Of a stretch of 15,865 bases of DNA, positions 1 through 6,910 are shown piece after piece. The translations under genes and the position numbers were made by a program. This DNA comes from Lachnospiraceae bacterium (GTDB lineage: Bacteria > Bacillota_A > Clostridia > Lachnospirales > Lachnospiraceae): NCBI GenBank assembly GCA_017416505.1, contig JAFQCI010000002.1:1-15865 (forward strand). Direction: 5' to 3'. Under the pieces are notes generated by a model. The model searched no databases, was not told the origin of the DNA, and saw only the letters and a list, made by a program, of their open reading frames with translations. Position 1 is the stretch's first letter, and every line of letters begins with the position of its first letter.

Positions 1-120
1 GGGTGAAGGATAAAGGAACCTGGTATTATCTGAATGCAGATGGAGCCATGAAGACAGGCTGGGTGAAGGATAAAGGAACCTGGTATTATCTGAATGCAGA
101 TGGTCCTATGAAGACAGGCT
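1..120 (+). repeat. 60-bp tandem repeat, two near-identical copies
   Basis: Positions 1-60 and 61-120 match at 57 of 60 bases. Each codes for one 20-residue wall-binding unit. A third, diverged unit runs from 121. The array probably continues to the left of the window. Confidence 0.9.
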
Positions 121-230
121 GGATAAAGCATAAAGGACTTTGGTATTATTTGGATTCATCTGGAGCCATGGTAACCAATACAGTGATTGATGGATATAAG
201 ATTAATCATGAAGGTGTATGGGTTAAGTAA
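1..230 (+). CDS. C-terminal end of a cell-wall/choline-binding repeat protein (partial)
   Basis: The reading frame is open through the left edge, so only the last 75 or so residues are seen. They consist of about three and a half 20-residue units of the form GWVKDKGTWYYLNADGAMKT, the aromatic/glycine-rich CW_binding_1 (choline-binding) repeat, and end with a divergent unit (GYKINHEGVWVK). In known proteins such repeats anchor secreted hydrolases, adhesins or toxins to teichoic acids or other wall glycopolymers outside the cell. The catalytic part would lie upstream of the window, so the enzymatic role is unknown. The two complete DNA repeats (1-60 and 61-120) differ at only 3 of 60 positions, indicating recent duplication or homogenisation. 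A terminator follows. Confidence 0.85.
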   Translation, partial: VKDKGTWYYLNADGAMKTGWVKDKGTWYYLNADGPMKTGWIKHKGLWYYLDSSGAMVTNTVIDGYKINHEGVWVK

Positions 231-265
231 GATGATGTCAGATTTCACAGTATAAGGTTGGAGAG

Positions 266-308
266 AAAAGAGCAAGTTCCTTGGTAAAAGGGGGGACTTG
301 TTCTTTTC
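266..308 (+). terminator. Rho-independent terminator of the wall-binding gene
   Basis: The arm AAAAGAGCAAGTTCC (266-280) pairs with GGACTTGTTCTTTT (294-307), with one G-U pair and one bulge, around a 13-nt loop. The right arm ends in a T-rich stretch. It lies 36 nt after the stop codon. Confidence 0.75.
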
Positions 309-397
309 TATATCCGTAGATTGCTGCTTCCTCATAACATGGTGTGTATAATAATGTAAAATTTATATTTTTTGATGAAAAATTAATCAGAATAGGT

Positions 398-403
398 TAT
401 AAT
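398..403 (+). promoter_or_regulatory. Candidate -10 element for the rubrerythrin fusion gene
   Basis: A perfect TATAAT lies 40 nt before the GTG start. The best upstream hexamer, TTGATG (372-377), is 20 bp away, which is longer than ideal. A second TATAAT at 347-352 also has only a poor -35. The gap 231-443 otherwise holds the terminator at 266-308 and no gene. Confidence 0.4.
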
Positions 404-443
404 GGTATTGTTAATATCATGAAATGTAAAAGGAGGTTTTAGG

Positions 444-1619
444 GTGGATAAGAAAGCAATGAATTATTTAAGTTATGGACTATTTGTTTTAACTGCCAAG
501 ATGGATGGAAAAGATAATGGCTGTATTATTAATACAGTTCAGCAGGTTACATCAGAACCAAACCGCATCAGTATTGCAGTAAACAAAGCAAATTATACTC
601 ATGATATGATTGTGAATACGGGAGTTTTCACAGTATCCGTCATCAGTGAGCAGGCGAAATTTGATTTGTTTAAGAGATTCGGTTTTCAGTCTGGAAAGGA
701 TACGGATAAGTTTGCAGGATTTGGTGATTTCGCAACCGGGGAGAATGGAATCCGTTATATTACGCAAGGTACTAATTCCTATATTTCTGCAAAGGTAGAA
801 AAGATGGAGGACTTAGGTTCTCACACACTTTTCATTGCAGAAGTTACAGATATGAAGGTGTTAAGCAGCGTTGCATCTGCAACTTACAGTTATTATCATA
901 ACAATATAAAACCGAAGCCACAGGAAGTTGGAAAAACAGAGGATGGACAGACTATCTGGAGATGTACCATCTGTGGTTATGAATATGTAGGTGAGGAATT
1001 ACCAGACGATTTTGTTTGTCCATTGTGCAAACATCCAGCGTCTGATTTTGAAAAAATAACAAAGGAGAATAAAGAAATGGGAACTAACAAGTACGCAGGA
1101 ACAAAGACAGAAAAGAACTTATGGGAAGCTTTTGCAGGAGAATCACAGGCTAGAAATAAATATACTTATTTTGCTTCTGTAGCCAAAAAAGCCGGATACG
1201 AGCAGATTGCAGCATTGTTCTTACAAACTGCAGAAAATGAAAAAGAACATGCAAAATTATGGTTTAAAGCATTAGGAGAACTTGGTGATACTCCTACAAA
1301 CCTGTTACATGCAGCAGAAGGCGAAAATGCAGAATGGACCGATATGTACGAACGTATGGCAAGAGAAGCAGAAGAGGAAGGATTTACTGAATTAGCTGCT
1401 CAGTTCAGAGGTGTTGCTGCCATCGAAAAAATGCACGAAGAAAGATACAGAGCATTGCTTCATAATGTAGAAGCTATGGAAGTGTTTAAGAAGAGTGGTG
1501 TTACTATGTGGGAATGCCGTAACTGCGGTCATGTTGTAGTAGGATTAGAAGCTCCTGCAGTTTGTCCTGTATGTAATCACCCACAAAGTTACTTTGAAGT
1601 AAGAAAAGAAAATTATTAA
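444..1619 (+). CDS. Flavin reductase-rubredoxin-rubrerythrin fusion protein
   Basis: A 391-residue cytoplasmic multidomain redox protein. Residues 1-155 resemble the flavin reductase-like (FMN-binding) domain of high-molecular-weight rubredoxins. Residues 168-205 are a rubredoxin with C174-x2-C177 and C192-x2-C195. Residues 212-350 are the rubrerythrin four-helix di-iron domain, with likely ligands E233, E266-x2-H269, E308-x2-E311 and E328-x2-H331. Residues 355-391 are a second rubredoxin-like ribbon with C358-x2-C361 and C374-x2-C377. In anaerobes, rubrerythrin reduces hydrogen peroxide to water using electrons delivered by rubredoxin, and a flavin domain can feed the rubredoxin. Here the chain sits in one polypeptide. 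The start is GTG at 444, 7 nt after AGGAGG (431-436). Met212 carries its own ribosome-binding-like sequence (see finding). The gene is monocistronic, with a terminator after it. Domain calls are firm; the direction of electron flow is inferred. Confidence 0.92.
   Translation: MDKKAMNYLSYGLFVLTAKMDGKDNGCIINTVQQVTSEPNRISIAVNKANYTHDMIVNTGVFTVSVISEQAKFDLFKRFGFQSGKDTDKFAGFGDFATGENGIRYITQGTNSYISAKVEKMEDLGSHTLFIAEVTDMKVLSSVASATYSYYHNNIKPKPQEVGKTEDGQTIWRCTICGYEYVGEELPDDFVCPLCKHPASDFEKITKENKEMGTNKYAGTKTEKNLWEAFAGESQARNKYTYFASVAKKAGYEQIAALFLQTAENEKEHAKLWFKALGELGDTPTNLLHAAEGENAEWTDMYERMAREAEEEGFTELAAQFRGVAAIEKMHEERYRALLHNVEAMEVFKKSGVTMWECRNCGHVVVGLEAPAVCPVCNHPQSYFEVRKENY
1061..1079 (+). promoter_or_regulatory. 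Internal ribosome-binding-site-like sequence before Met212
   Basis: AAAGGAG at 1061-1067 stands 9 nt before an in-frame ATG at 1077, exactly where the rubrerythrin part begins. Initiation here would give a 180-residue protein of ordinary stand-alone rubrerythrin size, with its C-terminal rubredoxin ribbon. Confidence 0.45.
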
Positions 1620-1686
1620 TAAACCGAGATGATTCACGTGGGAAGAATTTGAACGGATGATCTGATATTGTTGAGGATGAATCATG

Positions 1687-1742
1687 AAAGTGTATCTGGA
1701 TGTTAGATAAGAATATCTGACATTTTAGATGCACTTTTTTTT
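1687..1742 (+). terminator. Rho-independent terminator of the rubrerythrin fusion gene
   Basis: A long stem pairs 1687-1709 with 1714-1737 (outer AAAGTG with CACTTT, inner TTAGATA with TATCTGA). It has a 4-nt loop and is followed by a run of eight or more T. Confidence 0.85.
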
Positions 1743-1816
1743 GAGATTTAGAAAATGTGAAATGAAAATGTTTATCAATAAGGAGCTTAATGATAATTTT
1801 TCTTGAATTCGGAATA

Positions 1817-1845
1817 TTGACAAAAAATCGAGCCCATGATACCAT
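1817..1845 (+). promoter_or_regulatory. Promoter of the heme/iron uptake operon
   Basis: The -35 TTGACA (1817-1822) and the extended -10 TGATACCAT (1837-1845) are separated by 17 bp. The expected start of transcription is near 1852, at the edge of the operator 1853-1868. Confidence 0.65.
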
Positions 1846-1852
1846 ACTTGTG

Positions 1853-1868
1853 GTTAGTTTGGACTAAC
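1853..1868 (+). promoter_or_regulatory. Metal-regulon operator 1 (TTAG-N6-CTAA box)
   Basis: The site is GTTAGT-TTGG-ACTAAC, a perfect 6+6 inverted repeat immediately downstream of the -10 element, a position suited to repression. The same 16-bp architecture recurs at 6589, 7851, 8226 and 12129. Confidence 0.75.
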
Positions 1869-1900
1869 TAAAAGTTATATCAAATTGGAGGAATATCAAT

Positions 1901-2851
1901 ATGAAGAAAAAATTATTATCTATCTTAGTTGTGATGGGAATGTCTATTATGGCTTTGACAGGTTGTGGTACTACAGAGGATGAGAAGGAGGAAACTACCA
2001 CAGCCGCAGGGGTGGAACAGGATGTACAAAATGAACAGGATACGCAAGGGGAACAGAAAGAGGAAGTAGAACAAAAGGATACAGTAATTGCATCTTCGGT
2101 TGCGGTTGTGCAGATTCTAGATGCGTTAGGGGTAGAAATGGCTGGGGTACCAACCAGTAGTTATGAGTTACCGGAAAGCGTAGAGAATGCTACAAGAATT
2201 GGGAATCCTATGGAACCTGACATGGAGGTAATTGCTTCCCTGGAACCTACGGTAATCGTATCTGTTGATACTTTGTCAGCAGATTTAGACGAACAATTTA
2301 AGGCTATTGGAGCAGAATCCTTTTTCGTAAATCTATCAAGCTATGATGGTTTAAAAAGTTCTATTACAGAATTAGGCGAACGTTTTGGTAAAAAGGAAAA
2401 GGCAGAAGAAATTATTTCTGGTTTTGAGGCGAAAGAAGCGGAAATTGCGGAACTTATCAAGGATAAGGAAGGCCCTAGTGTTCTTGTTATTTTTGGAGCC
2501 AGCGGAAATTTTATGGTTGCATCAGAAGATACCTATGTGGGTGACCTGGTAAAGAGAGTAGGTGGTAAAAATATTATTACAGATGCTCCGGCAGCCTTCT
2601 CACCGGTTGACATGGAATACCTTGCAAGTCAGAATCCAGAATACATTTTGTTTATGGCACATGCAAATCTGGAAGAGTCTTTAGAAGCATTTAAGCAGGA
2701 AATGGAAACCAATGCAGCATGGCAGAACTTTGATGCATATAAGAACGATAAAGTAATTGCCCTCGAAACCGGATATTTTGGAATGAGTGCAAATCTTCAG
2801 GCAGTAGATGCAATGGAAAAATTAGTGGATATCTTATACGGGGAGAAATAA
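1901..2851 (+). CDS. Iron/heme ABC transporter substrate-binding lipoprotein
   Basis: A 316-residue exported lipoprotein. Residues 1-21 are a lysine-led signal peptide ending in the lipobox LTG-Cys22, so it should be lipid-anchored on the outer face of the membrane. About 35 residues of acidic, Gln/Glu/Thr-rich linker follow. From residue 55 or so runs a class III periplasmic-binding-protein fold (Peripl_BP_2: FecB/BtuF/HmuT/IsdE group), with the typical 'ASLEPTVIVSVDT' core and a C-terminal lobe. Such proteins capture ferric siderophores, heme or cobalamin. The ligand cannot be read from the sequence, but the downstream flavodoxin and heme-degradation-like radical SAM gene favour heme. The ATG at 1901 follows TTGGAGGA with 8-nt spacing. 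It is the first gene of a five-gene operon with operator 1 over its transcription start. Confidence 0.88.
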   Translation: MKKKLLSILVVMGMSIMALTGCGTTEDEKEETTTAAGVEQDVQNEQDTQGEQKEEVEQKDTVIASSVAVVQILDALGVEMAGVPTSSYELPESVENATRIGNPMEPDMEVIASLEPTVIVSVDTLSADLDEQFKAIGAESFFVNLSSYDGLKSSITELGERFGKKEKAEEIISGFEAKEAEIAELIKDKEGPSVLVIFGASGNFMVASEDTYVGDLVKRVGGKNIITDAPAAFSPVDMEYLASQNPEYILFMAHANLEESLEAFKQEMETNAAWQNFDAYKNDKVIALETGYFGMSANLQAVDAMEKLVDILYGEK

Positions 2852-2858
2852 AGATACT

Positions 2859-3839
2859 ATGAAAAGAAAAGGTGCATTTGTGGTATTGCTTTTGGTATTT
2901 GTCATAACCTTTTTGATTGCAATCCGCATTGGCAGTGTGGAGGTATCTTATGAGGATATTTTGAATGCATTTACCACGGATAAGGGAGGAATTGCAGGAA
3001 TCATTCGCACGATTCGAATACCGAGAATTTTAATGGCAGTCATGATAGGTGCAAATCTTTCAGTTTCGGGAGTTTTATTACAAGCGGTGATGAAAAATCC
3101 TCTTGCAGACCCCGGTATCACAGGAATTTCTTCAGGAGCAAGTGTGGTAGTTCTGATTGTAATGTTGTATCTTCCACAAGCGGCAGCCAGTATGCCTTTG
3201 TTTGGATTTTTAGGTGGTGTCATAGCATGTCTGATTATTTATGGACTTGCATGGAAAAATGGATTATCTGCAATGAGAATTGTTCTTGCAGGTGTTGCGG
3301 TAAATTCTATTCTGGGTGGTATTACCAGTATGATACAGCTTATGAATAGTGAAAACCTTACCGGGGTTTTAAATTGGTTGAATGGTGAACTAGGAAAGAA
3401 GAGTTGGACACAAGTAAAATATGTTGCTATCTACTCTGTTGTTGGACTTATTATGGCATTTTTGCTTCATAAAAGTTGTGATGTTCTGGCACTTGGCGAC
3501 AAGAATACAAAGAGTCTCGGCTACAACCCTAACCTTCTGCGGCTTTTATTATCAGCTGTGGCAGTGTTACTTGCAGGAATTTCAACAGCATATGTAGGTG
3601 TCATAGGATTTATTGGCTTGGTAGTACCACATATTTCGAGGATGATTATGGGTTCGGAACATAAGAGACTGATACCGTTTGCTGCCCTTATGGGCTCTAC
3701 GATGCTATTGATTGCAGATACCGTAGGAAGAACCATGATTGCACCATATGAAGTGCCGGTGGGAGTGATTACAACGGTGTTTGGAGGGCCATTCTTTTTA
3801 TATTTGTTACGAAAGGACGAGGCAGGTTATGGAGATTAA
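2859..3839 (+). CDS. Iron/heme ABC transporter permease (FecCD family)
   Basis: A 326-residue integral membrane protein of the FecCD/BtuC/HmuU type, with roughly eight to ten hydrophobic segments. Family hallmarks are present: 'RIPRILMAVMIGANLSVSG' followed by LLQ and NPLADPGITGISSGA near residues 50-95, the GVIGFIGLVVPHISRM loop that contacts the ATPase, and the terminal GVITTVFGGPFFLYLL segment. It forms the membrane channel for the ligand delivered by the lipoprotein at 1901. Seven nt separate it from the lipoprotein stop, and its end overlaps the ATPase start by 11 nt, indicating translational coupling. The length is normal for the family. Confidence 0.93.
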   Translation: MKRKGAFVVLLLVFVITFLIAIRIGSVEVSYEDILNAFTTDKGGIAGIIRTIRIPRILMAVMIGANLSVSGVLLQAVMKNPLADPGITGISSGASVVVLIVMLYLPQAAASMPLFGFLGGVIACLIIYGLAWKNGLSAMRIVLAGVAVNSILGGITSMIQLMNSENLTGVLNWLNGELGKKSWTQVKYVAIYSVVGLIMAFLLHKSCDVLALGDKNTKSLGYNPNLLRLLLSAVAVLLAGISTAYVGVIGFIGLVVPHISRMIMGSEHKRLIPFAALMGSTMLLIADTVGRTMIAPYEVPVGVITTVFGGPFFLYLLRKDEAGYGD

Positions 3840-4629
3840 AAAATTATGTTTCTCTTATGGAGAAAACCGTTTTATTGAAAATCTAAGTGGGAATATTGCA
3901 AAAGGGAAAATCACAACCATACTAGGACCGAATGGTTGTGGAAAATCCACACTTTTAAACCTTTTGGTGAACCAGTTAAAGCCACAGGGAGGAAAGGTGA
4001 CTTTGGATGGAAAAGAGATAAGGAACATTCCTCTTAAAGATATGGCAAAAACGGTTGCTATGGTACATCAACAAAATTCTGCCCCTCCTGACACGACTGT
4101 GGAAAGATTGATTCACTTTGGGAGAATGCCATATCAATCGATGTTTTCGACAAAAGATGAGGATGGAGAACAAATAGTAACATGGGCACTTAAGGTAACG
4201 AATTTAACACATATGGCAAAGAAACGGGTAAGTCAATTATCAGGTGGAGAACGCCAGAGGGCATGGATTGCATTGGCGTTGGCACAAAAAACGGATATTT
4301 TATTTCTGGATGAGCCTACCACCTATCTTGATATATATTATCAGATGGAAATACTCAGTTTGGTTCGTAAACTGAATCGGGAATACAATATGACGATTGT
4401 GATGGTTCTTCATGATATCAATCAGGCAATGCAGTTTAGTGATAATCTTATTATTATGAAAAAAGGAAATATCTGTTATGCGGGTCCGGTTGCAGGAGGC
4501 ATTACAGAGGAACGTCTAAAAGAAGTGTATGGTATAAAAGCAGTGATTCGATGGTCGAAGCAAAATAATTGTCCTTACATGATACCTTTGGTGGAGCATG
4601 AGGAGTATGAAGTAGCGGCTGCGATATAG
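3829..4629 (+). CDS. Iron/heme ABC transporter ATP-binding protein
   Basis: A 266-residue cytoplasmic ATPase of the FecE/FhuC/HmuV type. It has Walker A GPNGCGKST (33-41), a Q-loop at Q81/Q82, signature LSGGERQR (137-144), Walker B ILFLDEP (157-163) with catalytic E162, and H-loop H195 in VLHDINQA. All catalytic residues are present, so it should be active. A longer frame exists from a TTG at 3781, but that codon lies deep in the permease and has no supporting ribosome binding site. The ATG at 3829, where the 'MEIKKLCFSYG' domain start begins, fits the family. It powers import with the two preceding gene products. Confidence 0.93.
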   Translation: MEIKKLCFSYGENRFIENLSGNIAKGKITTILGPNGCGKSTLLNLLVNQLKPQGGKVTLDGKEIRNIPLKDMAKTVAMVHQQNSAPPDTTVERLIHFGRMPYQSMFSTKDEDGEQIVTWALKVTNLTHMAKKRVSQLSGGERQRAWIALALAQKTDILFLDEPTTYLDIYYQMEILSLVRKLNREYNMTIVMVLHDINQAMQFSDNLIIMKKGNICYAGPVAGGITEERLKEVYGIKAVIRWSKQNNCPYMIPLVEHEEYEVAAAI

Positions 4630-4642
4630 AAAGGATGAGAAA

Positions 4643-5155
4643 ATGAGAATATTAGTTACCTATTCCAGCAAGACAGGAAATACAAAAAAACTTGCTGAGG
4701 GAATTTTTGAGGGATTAAAGGAAGTAGATAAAAGCATACTTCCAATGAAAGAAGTGGAAGATGTGAGTGCTTATGATGTTGTACTAGCAGGTTATTGGGT
4801 AGATAAAGGTGGACCGAATCAAGAAGCGGCAGAATTTTTAAAGAAAATAGAAGGAAAAAAAGTAGGACTTTTTGCTACTTTAGCATTCTGGCCTGATTCG
4901 GAACATGGATTTGGCTCCATTCTAGCGGGTGAAAAACTTGTAATTGAGAAAAATCATGTAATTGGAAAGTATATCTGTCAAGGGAAGATAGATGAAAGAA
5001 TGATTGAGATGTTCGAAAAGATGCCGGAAGGAAGTCCCCATAGACCGACACCGGAAAAGAGAAAGAGATATGCAATCTCTGCCAACCATCCTTCCCAAGC
5101 AGACATTGCAGTGGCTGCGGAGATGTTTCGCGAAAGGATAGAAGCAGATGTTTAG
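4643..5155 (+). CDS. Flavodoxin-family protein of the heme operon
   Basis: A 170-residue single-domain flavodoxin. The FMN phosphate loop is visible at residues 6-14 (TYSSKTGNT), followed by the alternating strand/helix pattern and 'YDVVLAGYWVDKGGPN', typical of the second FMN-contacting region. It is a soluble one- or two-electron carrier. Immediately upstream of a HemW/HutW-like radical SAM gene, it most likely supplies electrons to the iron-sulfur cluster of that enzyme or reduces the linear tetrapyrrole product. Flavodoxins paired with anaerobic heme-degradation enzymes (HmuF type) or bilin reductases (BilS type) are known; choosing between these needs a family search. The ATG at 4643 has AAGGA 7 nt upstream. 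Its last 8 nt overlap the next gene. Confidence 0.85.
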   Translation: MRILVTYSSKTGNTKKLAEGIFEGLKEVDKSILPMKEVEDVSAYDVVLAGYWVDKGGPNQEAAEFLKKIEGKKVGLFATLAFWPDSEHGFGSILAGEKLVIEKNHVIGKYICQGKIDERMIEMFEKMPEGSPHRPTPEKRKRYAISANHPSQADIAVAAEMFRERIEADV

Positions 5156-6356
5156 AGAAAGAATCAAAACGCATCATAGTGCTATGAGTGAAGGAAAAAA
5201 GTACATGGTGGGAATGGGGACTCCTCAATCCGTTCTTGCACAAGCAAATACAAAAGAGGAAAATATAGCTACTATTTATATCCATGTACCCTTTTGTAAT
5301 AAAATATGCAGTTTTTGTAATATGCGTCGTTCTCTTCAGCAACCGACAAAAAATTATGCAGATTTGATTGTAAAAGAAATAGGGGAGTATGCGAAACTTC
5401 CGTATATAAAAACGACTATTTTTGATGCAGTGTATTTTGGAGGAGGAACCCCCACTACTTTGTCGGAAGATGATTTAAGCAGGGTTCTTAAGGCGTTAAA
5501 AAGAAATTTTAAGTTTACGGTGGATGCAGAATTTACCATTGAAACAACTGTGACAGAACTAACACAAGATAAGATGAAAGTTCTGATAGAACAGGGAGTC
5601 AATCGATTTTCGGTTGGTGTACAGACCTTTGACGATGAAGGAAGAAAGCTGATGAGACGAGTAGGAAGTGGTGAAAAGGCATATGAGAAACTGCGGCAGT
5701 TAAAGGAATATTCGGGAATTACGGTAAGTATGGATTTAATTTATAATTATCCCGGACAGACCATAGAAAGTCTTATGACAGATTTGGATAAAATTCACGA
5801 ACTTAGACTGGATGGATTTTCCATGTATTCTCTGATTAATATGAAAGAAACTTCAATTGATGAGGCACAGAATGAAAAGAATGATGAGAATATGTTTTTT
5901 ACCATTAGTGATGTTATGAAAGCCAGAGGATATCATTTTTTAGAACTTACTAAGATGGTAAAGGGGGACCGTTATCGCTATATTATGAATCGACATAAAG
6001 GAGCGGATACGCTTCCATTAGGAGCAGGAGCCGGTGGTTCTCTAAATGGTCTTGCAATTATGAATCCAATCAAATTAGAGGAATACGAGCAAAGTGTTTT
6101 GCACTTTCAGGATAGAAAGGGAATGCTATTCCTTCCTGAGTATGAAAATGTGGTACGTTTTAAAGGAGATGTCCAGACAGCATATCTTCCTAGAAATGAG
6201 GGGATGTACCGTGATAAAAAGGAATATCAACACTTTTTAGGGGAGTTGCTTGAGAATGGTATGGTATATCCTACAAACGAAGGATATCGATTAACAGAAA
6301 AGGGTATTTTTTGGGGGAATACCATATCTAGAAAATTATCAGACATGGTTTTATAA
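5148..6356 (+). CDS. HemW/HutW-like radical SAM enzyme, probable anaerobic heme degradation
   Basis: A 402-residue radical SAM protein. The 4Fe-4S/SAM motif is C50-x3-C54-x2-C57 inside YIHVPFCNKICSFCNM. The SAM-binding GGGTP is at 98-102, then 'RFSVGVQTFDDE' and 'DLIYNYPGQT', all of the HemN/HemW superfamily. The C-terminal region (about 310-402) resembles the winged tail of HemW proteins (LTEKGIFWGNTIS). Members beside heme transporters (ChuW, HutW, HmuW) open the heme ring anaerobically to a linear tetrapyrrole and free the iron. Position after an iron/heme importer and a flavodoxin supports that role here. A housekeeping HemW heme chaperone is the alternative. The ATG at 5148 overlaps the flavodoxin stop and has AAAGGA about 10 nt upstream. 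Later Met codons (5184, 5204) are possible starts. Confidence 0.82.
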   Translation: MFRERIKTHHSAMSEGKKYMVGMGTPQSVLAQANTKEENIATIYIHVPFCNKICSFCNMRRSLQQPTKNYADLIVKEIGEYAKLPYIKTTIFDAVYFGGGTPTTLSEDDLSRVLKALKRNFKFTVDAEFTIETTVTELTQDKMKVLIEQGVNRFSVGVQTFDDEGRKLMRRVGSGEKAYEKLRQLKEYSGITVSMDLIYNYPGQTIESLMTDLDKIHELRLDGFSMYSLINMKETSIDEAQNEKNDENMFFTISDVMKARGYHFLELTKMVKGDRYRYIMNRHKGADTLPLGAGAGGSLNGLAIMNPIKLEEYEQSVLHFQDRKGMLFLPEYENVVRFKGDVQTAYLPRNEGMYRDKKEYQHFLGELLENGMVYPTNEGYRLTEKGIFWGNTISRKLSDMVL

Positions 6357-6361
6357 AGTTC

Positions 6362-6407
6362 AAAAGGTCATGTGTTTTCATAGCGGGTATGAAACACATG
6401 ACTTTTT
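6362..6407 (+). terminator. Rho-independent terminator of the heme/iron operon
   Basis: The arm 6362-6382 (AAAAGGTCATGTGTTTTCATA) pairs with 6388-6407 (TATGAAACACATGACTTTTT) around GCGGG, with one bulge and a T tail. It begins 6 nt after the radical SAM stop. Confidence 0.88.
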
Positions 6408-6552
6408 GCGTTTGTGTAACCTTTTTTTATGAAAAGCATAAATATAGATAAAAGAAAAACTTTTCAAGCAGTAACATATTGGCTTTTGTATGGAAATTCG
6501 GTATATAAAAAAATCATGAACCGTATGATTTAGATATTAAGTGGAAAATGTA

Positions 6553-6581
6553 TTGACAATTTTGTTTCCTTTAAATATAAT
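6553..6581 (+). promoter_or_regulatory. Perfect-consensus promoter of the small-peptide/ZIP operon
   Basis: TTGACA (6553-6558) and TATAAT (6576-6581) are separated by exactly 17 bp, which is the ideal sigma-A promoter. Transcription should start near 6588, at the edge of the operator. The rest of the gap 6408-6552 shows only a short inverted repeat (AAATCAT at 6511, ATGATTT at 6525) and no gene. Confidence 0.88.
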
Positions 6582-6588
6582 AATTATA

Positions 6589-6612
6589 AAGAGTTAGTTA
6601 TAACTAACTCTT
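6589..6612 (+). promoter_or_regulatory. Metal-regulon operator 2 (24-bp perfect palindrome)
   Basis: The half AAGAGTTAGTTA is followed by its exact reverse complement, giving 24 symmetric bases with GTTAGT-TATA-ACTAAC in the centre. It is the most symmetric of the five boxes in the window and lies directly after a consensus promoter, where bound repressor would block initiation. Confidence 0.85.
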
Positions 6613-6621
6613 GAACTGAAA

Positions 6622-6641
6622 ATGAAAGGGAGTTCTTTCAT
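6622..6641 (+). other. Small leader hairpin before the 53-residue ORF
   Basis: ATGAAAG (6622-6628) and CTTTCAT (6635-6641) form a perfect 7-bp stem with a GGAGTT loop in the untranslated leader, 15 nt before the Shine-Dalgarno sequence. The role is unknown; it may be chance or an mRNA stability element. Confidence 0.35.
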
Positions 6642-6669
6642 AAATGTTAAAACATAAGGAGGGATTTAT

Positions 6670-6831
6670 ATGAGTGACGAGTTACGTATGATTTTATTAG
6701 ATGGAATCGATGGTATACCGATTTTGGCGATGATATCTGCATCTCTTTTATTTGCCTTCATGCAATGGATAAAAAGCATATGTCATGGTTTTGTGATAAA
6801 AAATGGGGCAAAGCGAAGAAAAGATATGTGA
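6670..6831 (+). CDS. 53-residue single-span membrane peptide, unknown function
   Basis: A short gene starting at ATG 6670 with an excellent ribosome binding site, AAGGAGGG (6656-6663), at 6-nt spacing, and ending at TGA 6829-6831. The peptide begins MSDELRMILLDG, has a hydrophobic stretch at about residues 13-34 (IDGIPILAMISASLLFAFMQWI), and ends in a basic tail (KNGAKRRKDM). It is thus one likely transmembrane helix with a positive C-terminus. It is the first gene after the strongest promoter in the window and directly precedes the ZIP transporter. It could be a transporter accessory or regulatory peptide, by analogy with other one-helix transporter partners; that is inference. I do not recognise the family. 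Confidence 0.65.
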   Translation: MSDELRMILLDGIDGIPILAMISASLLFAFMQWIKSICHGFVIKNGAKRRKDM

Positions 6832-6910
6832 AAGATTAGAAATGAAAACAAGGGCATGAAAAATAAAGGATGGATGAATGACATCACATGGAATAGAAAG
6901 GGGATATAGT

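Noticed and set aside
394..412. PerR-like box before the rubrerythrin fusion
   Set aside because: TTATAATGGTATTGTTAA only loosely follows TTATAAT-N-ATTATAA; the right half is too poor to call.
3781..3828. Upstream extension of the ABC ATPase from a TTG codon
   Set aside because: It lies inside the permease frame, adds 16 residues not typical of the family and has no ribosome site; ATG 3829 fits the conserved domain start.
4875..5342. Minus-strand frame of 155 codons across the flavodoxin/radical SAM junction
   Set aside because: Shadow of two well-supported plus-strand genes; no family features and no ribosome site.
6511..6531. Inverted repeat AAATCAT/ATGATTT upstream of the ZIP promoter
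   Set aside because: Only 7-bp AT-rich arms, no T run and no relation to the other operators.
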